Source: Verrucomicrobiota bacterium
GTDB taxonomy: Bacteria; Verrucomicrobiota; Verrucomicrobiia; Chthoniobacterales; JAFAMB01
Assembly: GCA_019233825.1 (NCBI GenBank)
Contig: JAFAMB010000026.1
Location: 1 to 39,769 of the forward strand
DNA: 39,769 nucleotides
Direction: 5' to 3'
Part shown: positions 9,201 to 17,337 of the stretch, one piece after another
Numbering within the stretch: position 1 is the first letter of the stretch
How the letters are laid out: every line of letters starts with the position of its first letter
Program-made: the position numbers and the translations under genes
Notes under the pieces: model-generated
The model's database searches: none
The model's input: only the letters and a program-made list of their open reading frames with translations
What the model was told of the DNA's origin: nothing

Positions 9201-9212
9201 GCGATGCAGGCT
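9165..9212. terminator. Bidirectional hairpin between convergent genes
   Basis: AGCCTGCATC (9165-9174) pairs with GATGCAGGCT (9203-9212), and CACAAATCT (178-186) pairs with AGATTTGTG (191-199) around a four-base loop. That gives 19 bp with one 3x3 internal loop. It ends at the stop codon of rpsD and contains the stop of the phosphoesterase. There is no T tract, so it may block or insulate rather than act as a classical intrinsic terminator. Confidence 0.7.
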
Positions 9213-9823
9213 CACCGGGAATAAAGCTCAACGACCAATTGCTCGTTCACGATCGGCGCGATCTCTTCGCGCGAAGGAATTCGCATCACTTTACCTTGGA
9301 ATTGGTCCTTATCCACGACCAGCCAGTCTGGCACCGGCTGAATCTGCGTAAGCTCTAGATTGCGCGTGACCAGGCGCCGAGAACCCGGCTTGTCTTTGAT
9401 CGCGACAGCATCGCCGGCCTTCAGATTGTAAGAAGCGACATTCACCTTTCGATTGTTCACAGTGACATGTCCGTGAGATACCAGCTGGCGAGCCGCGTTA
9501 CGAGAATTCGCGAATCCGAGGCGGTAAACTATGTTATCGAGTCTGGTCTCCAGCATCTGCAGCAACGTCTCACCGGTGACGCCGCGTTTCCGCAGTGCGG
9601 TCTCAAAGTAACGACGGAACTGCCGTTCGAGCAAGCCATACTGGTGGCGCAGTTTCTGTTTCTCGGCCAAAGCAGTAGCATAATCCGATTGCTTCCGGCG
9701 CGATCCCTTTGGGCCATGCATACCGGGCGGGTAATTCTTCCTCTCCAGGGCTTTGCTCGGACCAAAAAGCGCGATTCCGTACCGACGACTAATTTTCGAT
9801 TTGGGACCAGTATAACGAGCCAT
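9212..9823 (-). CDS. rpsD: 30S ribosomal protein S4
   Basis: S4 is a primary 16S rRNA binder that nucleates assembly of the small-subunit body. The 203-residue sequence starts MARYTGPKSKISRRYG and carries the S4 RNA-binding domain (LETRLDNIVYRLGFANSRNAA...). It has no cysteines, so it is the zinc-independent form. It is the last gene of the block; rpoA and rplQ, which often follow, are absent, and a hairpin with a convergent gene lies directly downstream. Confidence 0.97.
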   Translation of the reverse strand: MARYTGPKSKISRRYGIALFGPSKALERKNYPPGMHGPKGSRRKQSDYATALAEKQKLRHQYGLLERQFRRYFETALRKRGVTGETLLQMLETRLDNIVYRLGFANSRNAARQLVSHGHVTVNNRKVNVASYNLKAGDAVAIKDKPGSRRLVTRNLELTQIQPVPDWLVVDKDQFQGKVMRIPSREEIAPIVNEQLVVELYSR

Positions 9824-9845
9824 GATAAAGTTCTTCCTCGCGAAA

Positions 9846-10436
9846 TCAGACGCGACGCTGTTTCGGCGGGCGACAACCGTTATGCGGCACCGGTGTTACA
9901 TCCCGGATAACCGAAATATCAAGACCGATCGCTTGAATTGCGCGAACGGCGGACTCACGCCCTGCGCCCGGGCCTTTGACAAGCACTTCAACTTCTTTCA
10001 GGCCATGCCCCATGGCTTGGCGGCACGCATCCTGGGCGACCAACTGCGCTGCGTAAGCGGTGCTCTTACGGGATCCCTTAAAACCCACTTTGCCCGCGCT
10101 CGACCAACCAATGACACTGCCGTTTAGATCGGTGATCGAGACAATCGTGTTATTAAAAGTTGCCAGGATGTGAGCGACTCCTGCAGAGACGTTTTTGCTG
10201 CCCTTCGCTTTGATGATCTTCGGCTTATCGGCATCTCCGCTCTCAAGCGAAAGACTCACTTTGGCCGTCTCCGGGGCAGTCGCCTCCTTTTTCGACTTCA
10301 CTTTGGGAGCGCGCGTTGCTTTCGCCTGTTCACCACTCGGAGCCGGTGTCGACGCCTCGCGGGCGCCCGCCGGAGGCGCAGTAGGCGCCGAATCCTTTTT
10401 CGGAGCGGGTGTTGGTGTCGTGGTTTCGTCGGCCAT
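9846..10436 (-). CDS. rpsK: 30S ribosomal protein S11 with long N-terminal extension
   Basis: S11 forms part of the platform near the mRNA exit and contacts the Shine-Dalgarno helix. The core (about residues 71-196) ends in the conserved [18 protein letters not shown]. Before it lies an extension of about 70 residues rich in Ala, Pro, Thr, Lys and Glu (for example [15 protein letters not shown]), with no recognisable domain. Typical S11 is about 130 residues. No internal Met lies at the core boundary, so the extension appears to be translated. It sits between rpsM and rpsD. Confidence 0.94.
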   Translation of the reverse strand: MADETTTPTPAPKKDSAPTAPPAGAREASTPAPSGEQAKATRAPKVKSKKEATAPETAKVSLSLESGDADKPKIIKAKGSKNVSAGVAHILATFNNTIVSITDLNGSVIGWSSAGKVGFKGSRKSTAYAAQLVAQDACRQAMGHGLKEVEVLVKGPGAGRESAVRAIQAIGLDISVIRDVTPVPHNGCRPPKQRRV

Positions 10437-10453
10437 TTCGAAGCTACCTTGGA

Positions 10454-10849
10454 TTAGACTTTACCTGCCTTTGCATCTTTGTTGCGTTGCACGCCGACAG
10501 TCTTCCGCGGACCTTTCCGAGTGCGAGCGTTTGTCGAGGTCCTTTGACCACGCACGGGTAGACCGCGAATGTGTCGGATCCCGCGGTAACATCGAATGGC
10601 CTGCAAACGTTTCAGATTTCCTTGAATGTCTCTGCGCAAATCGCCCTCGATAAGTAATCCGCTGGCATTGATGGCATGACCAATTTCACCCAGCTGTTCG
10701 GGTGTCAGGCTTTTGGCGCGTAGATTCGGATCGATGTTCGCTTGCTCAAGGATCTTCTTCGCCGTTCTGGGGCCGATGCCATAAATATACGGCAAGGAAG
10801 CTTCAATCCGCTTTTCTCCGGGTATATCAACTCCAAGTAATCGAGGCAT
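10454..10849 (-). CDS. rpsM: 30S ribosomal protein S13
   Basis: S13 lies in the head of the small subunit and contacts the P-site tRNA and the large subunit. I moved the start from the track's 10963 to the ATG at 10849, because [14 protein letters not shown] is the conserved N-terminus and the first 38 residues of the track belong to the rpmJ region in another frame. That gives 131 residues, within the usual 118-130 range, ending in the basic [15 protein letters not shown] tail. A GGAGG lies about 15 nt upstream, further than usual, and a perfect 8-bp hairpin precedes it. Confidence 0.95.
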   Translation of the reverse strand: MPRLLGVDIPGEKRIEASLPYIYGIGPRTAKKILEQANIDPNLRAKSLTPEQLGEIGHAINASGLLIEGDLRRDIQGNLKRLQAIRCYRGIRHIRGLPVRGQRTSTNARTRKGPRKTVGVQRNKDAKAGKV

Positions 10850-10878
10850 ATTTAGTATGCGGGCCCTCCGGGTGATTC

Positions 10879-10898
10879 CAATCAGCCGGCGCTGATTG
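10879..10898 (-). promoter_or_regulatory. Hairpin in rpmJ-rpsM gap
   Basis: CAATCAGC and GCTGATTG form a perfect 8-bp stem around a CGGC loop, ahead of the rpsM ribosome-binding site. It could affect translation of rpsM or be incidental. Confidence 0.4.
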
Positions 10899-10910
10899 CA
10901 ACCAGCCGGC

Positions 10911-11024
10911 CTAGCCCTGTCGTTGTTTGTGCCGTGGGTTCTTACAAACCACGCGGACCACATTTCTTCTTTTTATAATTCTGCAGCTCTCACAGAGCCG
11001 CTTAACCGAAGGTCGTACTTTCAT
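10911..11024 (-). CDS. rpmJ: 50S ribosomal protein L36 (zinc-binding form)
   Basis: This 37-residue gene is too short for the ORF track. I translated it by hand: it begins [20 protein letters not shown] and ends [11 protein letters not shown]11, C14, C27 and H32 form the classic L36 zinc site, so this is the zinc-dependent paralogue. L36 is a small late-assembly protein of the large subunit. A GAGGA sits nine bases before the ATG. It follows infA but is separated from it by a strong terminator-like hairpin. Confidence 0.95.
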   Translation of the reverse strand: MKVRPSVKRLCESCRIIKRRNVVRVVCKNPRHKQRQG

Positions 11025-11045
11025 CCAAATTCGTCCTCAGGGGAC

Positions 11046-11084
11046 AAAAAAACGCAACCCGAGAGATACCCTCTCAGGAGCGTT
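11046..11084 (-). terminator. Intrinsic terminator/attenuator between infA and rpmJ
   Basis: On the minus strand, AACGC, CCTGAGAG, a GGTAT loop, CTCTCGGG and GCGTT form a two-part stem of about 13 bp with one G:U pair. Seven T residues follow immediately. This is a textbook intrinsic terminator shape inside the ribosomal block, 8 nt after the infA stop. Confidence 0.8.
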
Positions 11085-11091
11085 TCTGACC

Positions 11092-11310
11092 TTACTTTTG
11101 CCGGAAGGTGATTCGACCTTTCGTCAAATCGTAAGGCGACATCTCTACCATAACTTTGTCTCCTGGCAAGATCCGAATGAAATGTAATCGCATTTTTCCG
11201 GAGATATGCGCCAAAATCCGATGTCCGTTTGGCAGTTCGACGCGGAACATCGTATTCGGCAACAACTCTACTACCTTGCCTTCAACTTCGATGACGTCTT
11301 TTCGCGCCAT
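11092..11310 (-). CDS. infA: Translation initiation factor IF-1
   Basis: IF-1 occupies the A site of the 30S subunit during initiation. The 72-residue OB-fold protein contains [18 protein letters not shown] and LAHISGKMR, and ends [15 protein letters not shown], all family hallmarks. Its first 40 bases overlap the 3' end of map in another frame, which suggests translational coupling. It is followed by a strong terminator-like hairpin. Confidence 0.97.
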   Translation of the reverse strand: MARKDVIEVEGKVVELLPNTMFRVELPNGHRILAHISGKMRLHFIRILPGDKVMVEMSPYDLTKGRITFRQK

Positions 11311-12047
11311 GTCAAAATCTCCGGTTCACCTTTCGTCACTAAAACCGTGTGTTCAAAGTGCGCGGATGGAGAGTGATCGGCTGTGACGACCGTCCAGTCG
11401 TCATCCAATACTTTGACTGCGGCACGACCCATGTTGACCATCGGTTCAATCGCCAAAGTCATCCCGGCTCTTAGTTTCGCAGTAGCCCCGGAGGTGCGAT
11501 AGTTCGGTATCTGCGGTTCTTCGTGAAGGTGGCGACCCACTCCGTGACCCACGAATTCTTTGACCACGCTGAATCCGTTCAACTCCACTTCATCCTGGAT
11601 CGCCGCGCAGACGTCCCCGAGACGGCGACCTTCGCGAGCATTTTCAATCCCCTTGTACAGAGCGTCCTCGGTGACGCCAAGGAGTCGCTGCACGTCATCG
11701 CTGATCACCCCGACCGGTATCGTAGCTGCGGTATCACCGACGAAGCCATTGAGAATGACGCCGATATCCAGCTTCACTATATCCCCATATTGAATCCGCC
11801 GGGAGCTTCCGATCCCGTGAACAACCTCGTCGTTCACCGAGATGCAGATATGCCCGGGAAATTGCCTGTAACCGAGAAAGGCGCTCCTGCAACCGGCCAA
11901 TTCCATCAGTTTCGCGGCAGATTGATCCACATCTCTCGTCGTGATCCCTGGACACAGCATAGAGGAAAGCTCCTCTAGAATATTGCTCGCCAGCCTGCAA
12001 GACGCTCGCATCCGATCGATTTCCTGTGGTGTTTTGATCGGGATCAT
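11271..12047 (-). CDS. map: Methionine aminopeptidase, type I
   Basis: Map removes the initiator methionine from nascent proteins. All five metal ligands are seen: D94, D105, H168, E201 and E232, with H77 in VVHGIG. Length (258 residues) fits type Ia, with no N-terminal zinc-finger extension. The protein continues about 12 residues ([12 protein letters not shown]) past the usual PEILT end, and this tail runs 40 bases into infA. Its position between secY and infA is the classic arrangement. Confidence 0.96.
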   Translation of the reverse strand: MIPIKTPQEIDRMRASCRLASNILEELSSMLCPGITTRDVDQSAAKLMELAGCRSAFLGYRQFPGHICISVNDEVVHGIGSSRRIQYGDIVKLDIGVILNGFVGDTAATIPVGVISDDVQRLLGVTEDALYKGIENAREGRRLGDVCAAIQDEVELNGFSVVKEFVGHGVGRHLHEEPQIPNYRTSGATAKLRAGMTLAIEPMVNMGRAAVKVLDDDWTVVTADHSPSAHFEHTVLVTKGEPEILTWREKTSSKLKAR

Positions 12048-12126
12048 TCCATTATCAGTCGGCTCAAATTATTAATAACCAATCGTCTTGCCCTAGAAGA
12101 ATGATTCGTTTCTTCACCCTGATGCG

Positions 12127-13629
12127 CTATCTCTGGTTGACAAATATCGAGACGGCCACCCCGGCCACAGCCAAAACCGCGAACACCAACCACATCCACA
12201 GCAAAACGCTCTCCTTGACTACTCTCCCGGTTCCGCCTACGGCGCGCTCAAAGCGGCCCCGGATGCGACCCTTGCGCAAGAAACCATCATAGTGCCGTTG
12301 AATCAGGTGAGTCTCGACCTGCCGCATCGTGTCCAGGAGGACGCCCACGATGATTAGAAGACTCGTTCCTCCAAAAAACCGCGCCGTCATTCGCGGAACT
12401 CCAAGCAGGGTAATCATCGTTTCCGGAATCACGGCGATAACAGTCAGGAAAAGAGCTCCTGCAAAAGTCAATCGAGTCAACGTGAACTCCAGAAATTCAG
12501 CCGTCGGTTTTCCCGGGCGATATCCGGGAATGTATCCGTTGTACTTTTTCAGATCATCAGCGATTTGAGTCGGTTGGAACTGAATTGCGACCCAGAAGTA
12601 GCTAAAGAAAAAGATCAGCGCCGCCGTCAAAACGTAGTGCCAGACGCCGACCGCCAAGGCATTGGAGAGGATAACCGCCCATTCCTGGTTCCGGAACGCC
12701 ATGCTCAGGATCGTAGAAGGAAAAAGCAGAATCGCCTGGGCAAAGATCAGTGGCATCACCCCGACAGAATTGACCTTCAGGGGCAGAAACTGCGTCTGGC
12801 CGCCATAGACTTTCCGGCCCACCACTCGTTTGGCGTATTGGATGCTGATTTTCCGCTGCCCTTGCGTCAGGGCGATCACCGACGCAACAACCAAAACCAG
12901 GAACGCGAGCATTACCACCAGCACTATCGGGCTTACCCGGCTAGGAGCTCCGCCGGAAGGTACGAAAGTATTCCAAACCTGCACCAGCGCGCCCGGTAGT
13001 GAGGCGACGATCCCTACTGTGATGATCAGCGACGTTCCATTGCCAATCCCGCGATCGGTAATCTGGTCGCCAATCCACATGATAAACATCGTTCCCGCGC
13101 TCAAGGTGAGCGTAGCAATAAACTGAAAGCCAAACCCGGGGTTCTCGACCAACGGGCCGAGGCGCGCCGTTATTGCGTCGATTCCCTGCAGGAACGGATT
13201 TGAGGAAGGATTCTGCATAGAGACGGCCAGCAGATATCCCTGAAAGATGCACAAGCCGAGGGTCACATACCGCGTGTATTGAGTAATCTTCTGCCTGCCG
13301 CCATCTTCCCGAGCCAGCTTGTTCAGACGCGGAATCACCGCAGTCAGCAACTGCATCATGATCGACGCGCTGATGTACGGCATAATACCCAGGGAGAAAA
13401 CCGCGCAATGCTCCAGGGCGCCTCCGGCAAAAATATTGAAAAGCGCGGCCACGCCGCCGCCAGTCGACTTCGCCATGGAGCTTTGGAACCACTCGTTCAA
13501 GACATGGGCATTCACCCCCGGGATCGTAATTGCAGCGCCTGCTCGAATAATGACAAACATCGCAATCGTGAAGAGGATGCGCTGGCGCAATTCCGGAATT
13601 TTAAAGATATTCGTGAATGCAGAAATCAT
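12127..13629 (-). CDS. secY: Preprotein translocase subunit SecY, with extra C-terminal helix
   Basis: SecY is the channel of the Sec translocon. The 500-residue protein shows the usual ten membrane segments, the plug region after helix 1 and the QFQPTQIADDLKKYNGYIPGYRPGKPT cytoplasmic loop (quoted here as its start QFQPTQIADDL). After the normal terminus YDGFLRKGRIRGR there are about 40 more residues, including a hydrophobic stretch (LLWMWLVFAVLAVAGVAVSI) long enough for an eleventh helix. Typical SecY is about 430-445 residues. It follows rplO and precedes map. Confidence 0.96.
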   Translation of the reverse strand: MISAFTNIFKIPELRQRILFTIAMFVIIRAGAAITIPGVNAHVLNEWFQSSMAKSTGGGVAALFNIFAGGALEHCAVFSLGIMPYISASIMMQLLTAVIPRLNKLAREDGGRQKITQYTRYVTLGLCIFQGYLLAVSMQNPSSNPFLQGIDAITARLGPLVENPGFGFQFIATLTLSAGTMFIMWIGDQITDRGIGNGTSLIITVGIVASLPGALVQVWNTFVPSGGAPSRVSPIVLVVMLAFLVLVVASVIALTQGQRKISIQYAKRVVGRKVYGGQTQFLPLKVNSVGVMPLIFAQAILLFPSTILSMAFRNQEWAVILSNALAVGVWHYVLTAALIFFFSYFWVAIQFQPTQIADDLKKYNGYIPGYRPGKPTAEFLEFTLTRLTFAGALFLTVIAVIPETMITLLGVPRMTARFFGGTSLLIIVGVLLDTMRQVETHLIQRHYDGFLRKGRIRGRFERAVGGTGRVVKESVLLWMWLVFAVLAVAGVAVSIFVNQR

Positions 13630-13647
13630 GAGCAGAATGACTGGAGA

Positions 13648-14094
13648 TTAACTACGAATAACCACTGCTCCCCCAGCCTTCTCGATGCCCTGGCGCGCCG
13701 TTTCGCTGAACTTGTCGGCTTCGACTGTCAACTTCCTGGTTAATTCGCCTCGGCCCAGAATCTTCAGACCGTCAAAACTTCCGTTAACGAGCCCCTTCTG
13801 ACGCAGGAGCTGTTCGGTTACATGAGTACCGTCTTCGAACTGCTCCAAGTCGCCAATATTAACAATTGCCAGAGAGGTTCTGAATGCGGCATTGTTGAAC
13901 CCCCGTTTCGGCAGCCGCCGGATGAGCGGCATTTGACCACCTTCAAAGCCGATTCGGATACTGCCGCCAGAACGCGCCTTTTGTCCCTTATGGCCTTTTC
14001 CACTGGTCTTGCCGTGACCTGAACTTTCACCGCACCCGAGCCGCTTGACCCGATGCTTCGCTCCAGGACGAAATGCTAATTCGTGTAACCGCAT
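13648..14094 (-). CDS. rplO: 50S ribosomal protein L15
   Basis: L15 is a large-subunit assembly protein. The 148-residue sequence begins with an L15-type MRLHELAFRPGAKHR, has the flexible Gly/Lys-rich stretch (GCGESSGHGKTSGKGHKGQK) and ends with a typical EKAGGAVVIRS. The gene normally just upstream, rpmD (L30), is missing: the 81-nt gap to rpsE is too small for it. Confidence 0.96.
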   Translation of the reverse strand: MRLHELAFRPGAKHRVKRLGCGESSGHGKTSGKGHKGQKARSGGSIRIGFEGGQMPLIRRLPKRGFNNAAFRTSLAIVNIGDLEQFEDGTHVTEQLLRQKGLVNGSFDGLKILGRGELTRKLTVEADKFSETARQGIEKAGGAVVIRS

Positions 14095-14175
14095 AAACTA
14101 TAGATTGCTAGTAGCTAGAGACGCGCTCGTGCACTTCCAGGTTCTTTGGTCGGCCGGAAGCGCAGGAGCAGTTCC

Positions 14176-14703
14176 CTATCTCGTTTCCTTGCCCCGCAGC
14201 TTCAGGACATCCTGGCGGCGCCGGAGCCCGCGCAATGCTTCAATAGTAGCTTTGACCACATTGGCGTGATTACTCGAGCCGAGCGACTTGGCCAGCACAT
14301 CTTTTATGCCCGCAGCTTCTACCACAGCCCGGACGCCCCCACCCGCGATCACCCCGGTACCTGGAGAAGCGGGCCGCAACAGGACCCGTCCACCGCCAAA
14401 TTCTCCGATCACTTCATGAGGGATGGTATTTTCCTGGACAGCTACTGAAACCATCGATTTGCGCGCGGAATCAGATGCCTTGCGAATGGCCTCCGAAACT
14501 TCGTTCGCCTTGCCGAAGCCATAGCCCACGCGGCCCTTATGATCCCCAGCGACGATCAGGGCGCTGAAACTGAAACGGCGCCCTCCTTTCACCACCTTTG
14601 CACAACGATTGATGAAGACCACTTTCTCCGTCGTGTCGCTCTTCTGGGCATTCCGATCACCAGATGAACTATCACCGCGACGACTTCTTACTTCCGTTGC
14701 CAT
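14176..14703 (-). CDS. rpsE: 30S ribosomal protein S5
   Basis: S5 helps decoding accuracy near the mRNA entry channel. The 175-residue protein has the double-stranded RNA-binding-like domain ([18 protein letters not shown] and [11 protein letters not shown]) and the conserved [19 protein letters not shown] short Ser/Asp-rich N-terminal tail precedes the core. It lies between rplR and rplO. Confidence 0.97.
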   Translation of the reverse strand: MATEVRSRRGDSSSGDRNAQKSDTTEKVVFINRCAKVVKGGRRFSFSALIVAGDHKGRVGYGFGKANEVSEAIRKASDSARKSMVSVAVQENTIPHEVIGEFGGGRVLLRPASPGTGVIAGGGVRAVVEAAGIKDVLAKSLGSSNHANVVKATIEALRGLRRRQDVLKLRGKETR

Positions 14704-14743
14704 AATGTTTCTATAATAGCGCCCAGCCTCCAGGCCTCCGAAA

Positions 14744-15100
14744 TTAAAACTCTAATCCTCCGGCGCGAGCCGCCTCGGCCAACGCCTTCACTTTCCCGTG
14801 GTAACTAAACCCTCCGCGGTCAAATACCACAGTCTTTATGTTTTTTTGCAAACTTCTTTCGGCAACGAGCGCACCAAGTTTTTGCGCCATAGCCACATTT
14901 GCATTTGTCCGCCGATTTCCCTTCACAACCGCCTCGACGGTCGAAGCAGCAGCCACGGTTTTCCCAACAGAATCGTCGATCACTTGCGCATAAATATGCC
15001 GTCCGGAGAAGTGTACTGCGAGACGAGGGCGCTCAGCCGTGCCAACAACCCGCCGGCGAATTCGTTGATGTCGAACCTTTAAGTGATTTATCGTTGCCAT
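14744..15100 (-). CDS. rplR: 50S ribosomal protein L18
   Basis: L18 binds 5S rRNA in the central protuberance. The 118-residue protein has the basic N-terminus [13 protein letters not shown], the family motif [19 protein letters not shown] and ends with the conserved [20 protein letters not shown] (near the C-terminus). Order rplF-rplR-rpsE is normal for the spc operon. Confidence 0.97.
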   Translation of the reverse strand: MATINHLKVRHQRIRRRVVGTAERPRLAVHFSGRHIYAQVIDDSVGKTVAAASTVEAVVKGNRRTNANVAMAQKLGALVAERSLQKNIKTVVFDRGGFSYHGKVKALAEAARAGGLEF

Positions 15101-15144
15101 TTCTATCAGGAGACGGATCAGACCTGCCTCTACTCGGATAGTTG

Positions 15145-15684
15145 CTATTGGACCGTTTTGCCTTCCTTCCGGAGAATCTGTTCGCCGACATACCGGATGC
15201 CCTTACCCTTATATGGTTCCGGCGGATAATACGATCGAATGTCGGCGGCCACCTGACCGACCACTTGTTTGTCGATGCCTTCGATCAAAATCTTGGTGTT
15301 TTCCTGCACTGTGATTTTGATAGCATCCGGAATCGGGAAGGCGACCGGATGCGAGAACCCGATATTCAAATTCAGAAACTTCCCCTGCACCTGCGCGCGA
15401 AAACCCACACCGTGAATTTCTAGTCCCTTCTGAAAACCCTGGCTCACACCTATCACCATGTTGTTGATCAAGCTACGGGAGAGCCCGTGAAGCGCCCTTA
15501 CAGCCCTGGACTCGGTATTCCGATCCAAAACTGCCTGCTTTCCTTCCACCCGGAGTTTAATCTGTTTTGGCAAAACCCACTCCAGCTTACCCTTTGGACC
15601 TTCCACCTTGATCGCACCCGAATCGGTAACAGCCATTTTTACTTTTTCAGGAATTTCGATCGATTTCTTGCCAATACGCGACAT
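15145..15684 (-). CDS. rplF: 50S ribosomal protein L6
   Basis: L6 lies near the factor-binding site of the large subunit. The track start at 15834 is too far upstream and overlaps rpsH. I use the ATG at 15684, since MSRIGKKSIEIPEKVKM is the conserved N-terminus. That gives 179 residues, as expected, ending in the signature PEPYKGKGIRYVGEQILRKE. The new start leaves a 13-nt gap after rpsH. Confidence 0.96.
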   Translation of the reverse strand: MSRIGKKSIEIPEKVKMAVTDSGAIKVEGPKGKLEWVLPKQIKLRVEGKQAVLDRNTESRAVRALHGLSRSLINNMVIGVSQGFQKGLEIHGVGFRAQVQGKFLNLNIGFSHPVAFPIPDAIKITVQENTKILIEGIDKQVVGQVAADIRSYYPPEPYKGKGIRYVGEQILRKEGKTVQ

Positions 15685-15697
15685 ACCCAAACCTTCC

Positions 15698-16096
15698 TTA
15701 CCACACCAGAGCCAGCAACTCGCCGCCCACATGCTCTTTGCGAGCCTCGCGGCCCGTAATAATCCCTCGTGACGTCGAAAGAATTGCGACACCCATTCCG
15801 CCGAGTACCCGCGGAATATTGTGCGAGCCCACATATTTTCGGAGCCCGGGCTTGCTCATTCGTTTCAGACCGGTCAACACCGGGGTGCGATTCACAAATT
15901 TCATCGTCACTTTGATCAACGCAGGCTTGCTTTGCGTATCGACCTCGAATTCAGAGATATATCCTTCCTGTTTCAGGATCCTGGCTATTTCCTCTTTGAT
16001 TCGAGAGTAAGGCACCGATACGTCGCTCCGGTGCGCACGCGCCGCATTACGCAGCCGTGCCAGAAAATCCGCGATTGGATCTGAGAGGTTACTCAT
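15698..16096 (-). CDS. rpsH: 30S ribosomal protein S8
   Basis: S8 is a primary binder of the central 16S rRNA domain and in E. coli regulates the spc operon. The 132-residue sequence begins LSDPIADFLARLRNA after MSN and ends with the conserved STSRGIITGREARKEHVGGE near the C-terminus. Its ATG overlaps the rplE stop by four bases. This leaves no room for rpsN (S14), which usually sits between them. Confidence 0.97.
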   Translation of the reverse strand: MSNLSDPIADFLARLRNAARAHRSDVSVPYSRIKEEIARILKQEGYISEFEVDTQSKPALIKVTMKFVNRTPVLTGLKRMSKPGLRKYVGSHNIPRVLGGMGVAILSTSRGIITGREARKEHVGGELLALVW

Positions 16097-16680
16097 TTAT
16101 CATTCTCCTGCGACTGAGTCCTGGTGAGCTGCTTCTTATCACTGAACGGAACACCCAGTTCGATCAAAAGAGCTTTGGCTTCTTCATTCGTTTTCGCCGT
16201 GGTGACAATCGTAACGTCAAACCCGACATTGTGCTTAATTTTGTCCAGTTCTACTTCGGGAAAAATCGACTGATCATGGACACCCAGTGTGTAATTGCCC
16301 TGACCGTCAAATGCCTTGGGAGAGACTCCCCGGAAATCGCGGATTCGCGGCAATGCCATCTTAATCAGGCGTTCAAGGAATTCGTACATGCGGTCCCCGC
16401 GCAGAGTCACTTTCGCGCCAATCGCCTGACCCTTGCGAAGTTTAAAATTGGAAATGCTCTTTTTCGCTTTTGTTTCGGCCGGCTTCTGGCCGGTGATCAA
16501 TGAAAGCTCCCTTTTCGCATCTTCGAGCGCTTGTTTGAGGTCGCTGCCTTGAGCCGAAATGCAGGTGTTCACCACGACCTTATCCACCTTGGGCACCTGA
16601 AGAATATTTTTGTAACCCAGGCTCTTGCGAAGCGCCAACACTACTCGCTCCTGATATTCTTTGTACAGTTCGGCTTGCAT
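16093..16680 (-). CDS. rplE: 50S ribosomal protein L5
   Basis: L5 binds 5S rRNA and contacts P-site tRNA. The 195-residue protein contains the conserved VPKVDKVVVN, ITGQKPAETKAKKSISNFKLR (start ITGQKP) and LPRIRDFRGVSPKAFDGQGN segments. It overlaps rpsH by ATGA and follows rplX by three bases. The C-terminus is about 15 residues longer than in many bacteria. Confidence 0.97.
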   Translation of the reverse strand: MQAELYKEYQERVVLALRKSLGYKNILQVPKVDKVVVNTCISAQGSDLKQALEDAKRELSLITGQKPAETKAKKSISNFKLRKGQAIGAKVTLRGDRMYEFLERLIKMALPRIRDFRGVSPKAFDGQGNYTLGVHDQSIFPEVELDKIKHNVGFDVTIVTTAKTNEEAKALLIELGVPFSDKKQLTRTQSQENDK

Positions 16681-16683
16681 CCT

Positions 16684-16956
16684 TTATTCCTCCCGATTTT
16701 TTTTCGCAGGCTTGGCACTCCGAGTCTCGATCAGCTTCACATTCGAAATATGAATCGGACCCTCCCGGGTAATAATGGCCCCGTTGGGATTATCCTGCGA
16801 CTTGCGCCGAGTCTTCTTGATGAGGCGGACTCCCTCGATCAATACCTGCTGTTTGCTTGGTAAAACCTGCAAGACTTTGCCCGACGCTCCGCGATGGTTG
16901 CCGGAGATCACCTCCACTTCGTCGCCCTTTTTTACGTGAAACTTTGGCTTGTTCAT
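16684..16956 (-). CDS. rplX: 50S ribosomal protein L24
   Basis: L24 is an assembly initiator near the exit tunnel. The 90-residue protein has a KOW motif ([20 protein letters not shown]) and the typical [21 protein letters not shown] core. It overlaps the end of rplN by four bases (ATGA), showing tight coupling. The C-terminus is short and basic, without extra domains. Confidence 0.96.
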   Translation of the reverse strand: MNKPKFHVKKGDEVEVISGNHRGASGKVLQVLPSKQQVLIEGVRLIKKTRRKSQDNPNGAIITREGPIHISNVKLIETRSAKPAKKNREE

Positions 16957-17318
16957 AACACTTCCGGAGCGAGCGATATGATTTTCATGAAATTCTTCTC
17001 GCGCAACTCGCGAGCAACCGGCCCGAAAATGCGGGTGCCCCTGGGGTTCAGATCCTTATCGATGATGACAATGGCGTTGTTATCAAACCGCAGGTACGAC
17101 CCATCATCCCGTTTCACGGGCTGCTTCGTTCGGACGACGACGGCGCGAACAACCTCCCCCTTTTTTACGGTGCCATTCGCGGCGGCTTCTTTCACGTTGC
17201 ACGTGATCACGTCGCCGACCGAAGCATAAGGAGTTTGCTTCCCGATGACACCGATCATGGTCGCCATCCGGGCGCCCGTGTTGTCGGCCACATCTAATCT
17301 GGAACGAATCTGAATCAT
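16953..17318 (-). CDS. rplN: 50S ribosomal protein L14
   Basis: L14 forms part of the subunit interface. It starts with the conserved [17 protein letters not shown] and ends with the usual [15 protein letters not shown]. Length (121 residues) is standard. It lies 19 nt after rpsQ and overlaps rplX by four bases. Confidence 0.97.
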   Translation of the reverse strand: MIQIRSRLDVADNTGARMATMIGVIGKQTPYASVGDVITCNVKEAAANGTVKKGEVVRAVVVRTKQPVKRDDGSYLRFDNNAIVIIDKDLNPRGTRIFGPVARELREKNFMKIISLAPEVL

Positions 17319-17337
17319 GGTCTTGCCCCTCCTGCCG

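Noticed and set aside
14095-14175. Hidden rpmD (L30) gene between rpsE and rplO
   Set aside because: Only 81 nt, too short for L30, and no L30-like codons on the minus strand.
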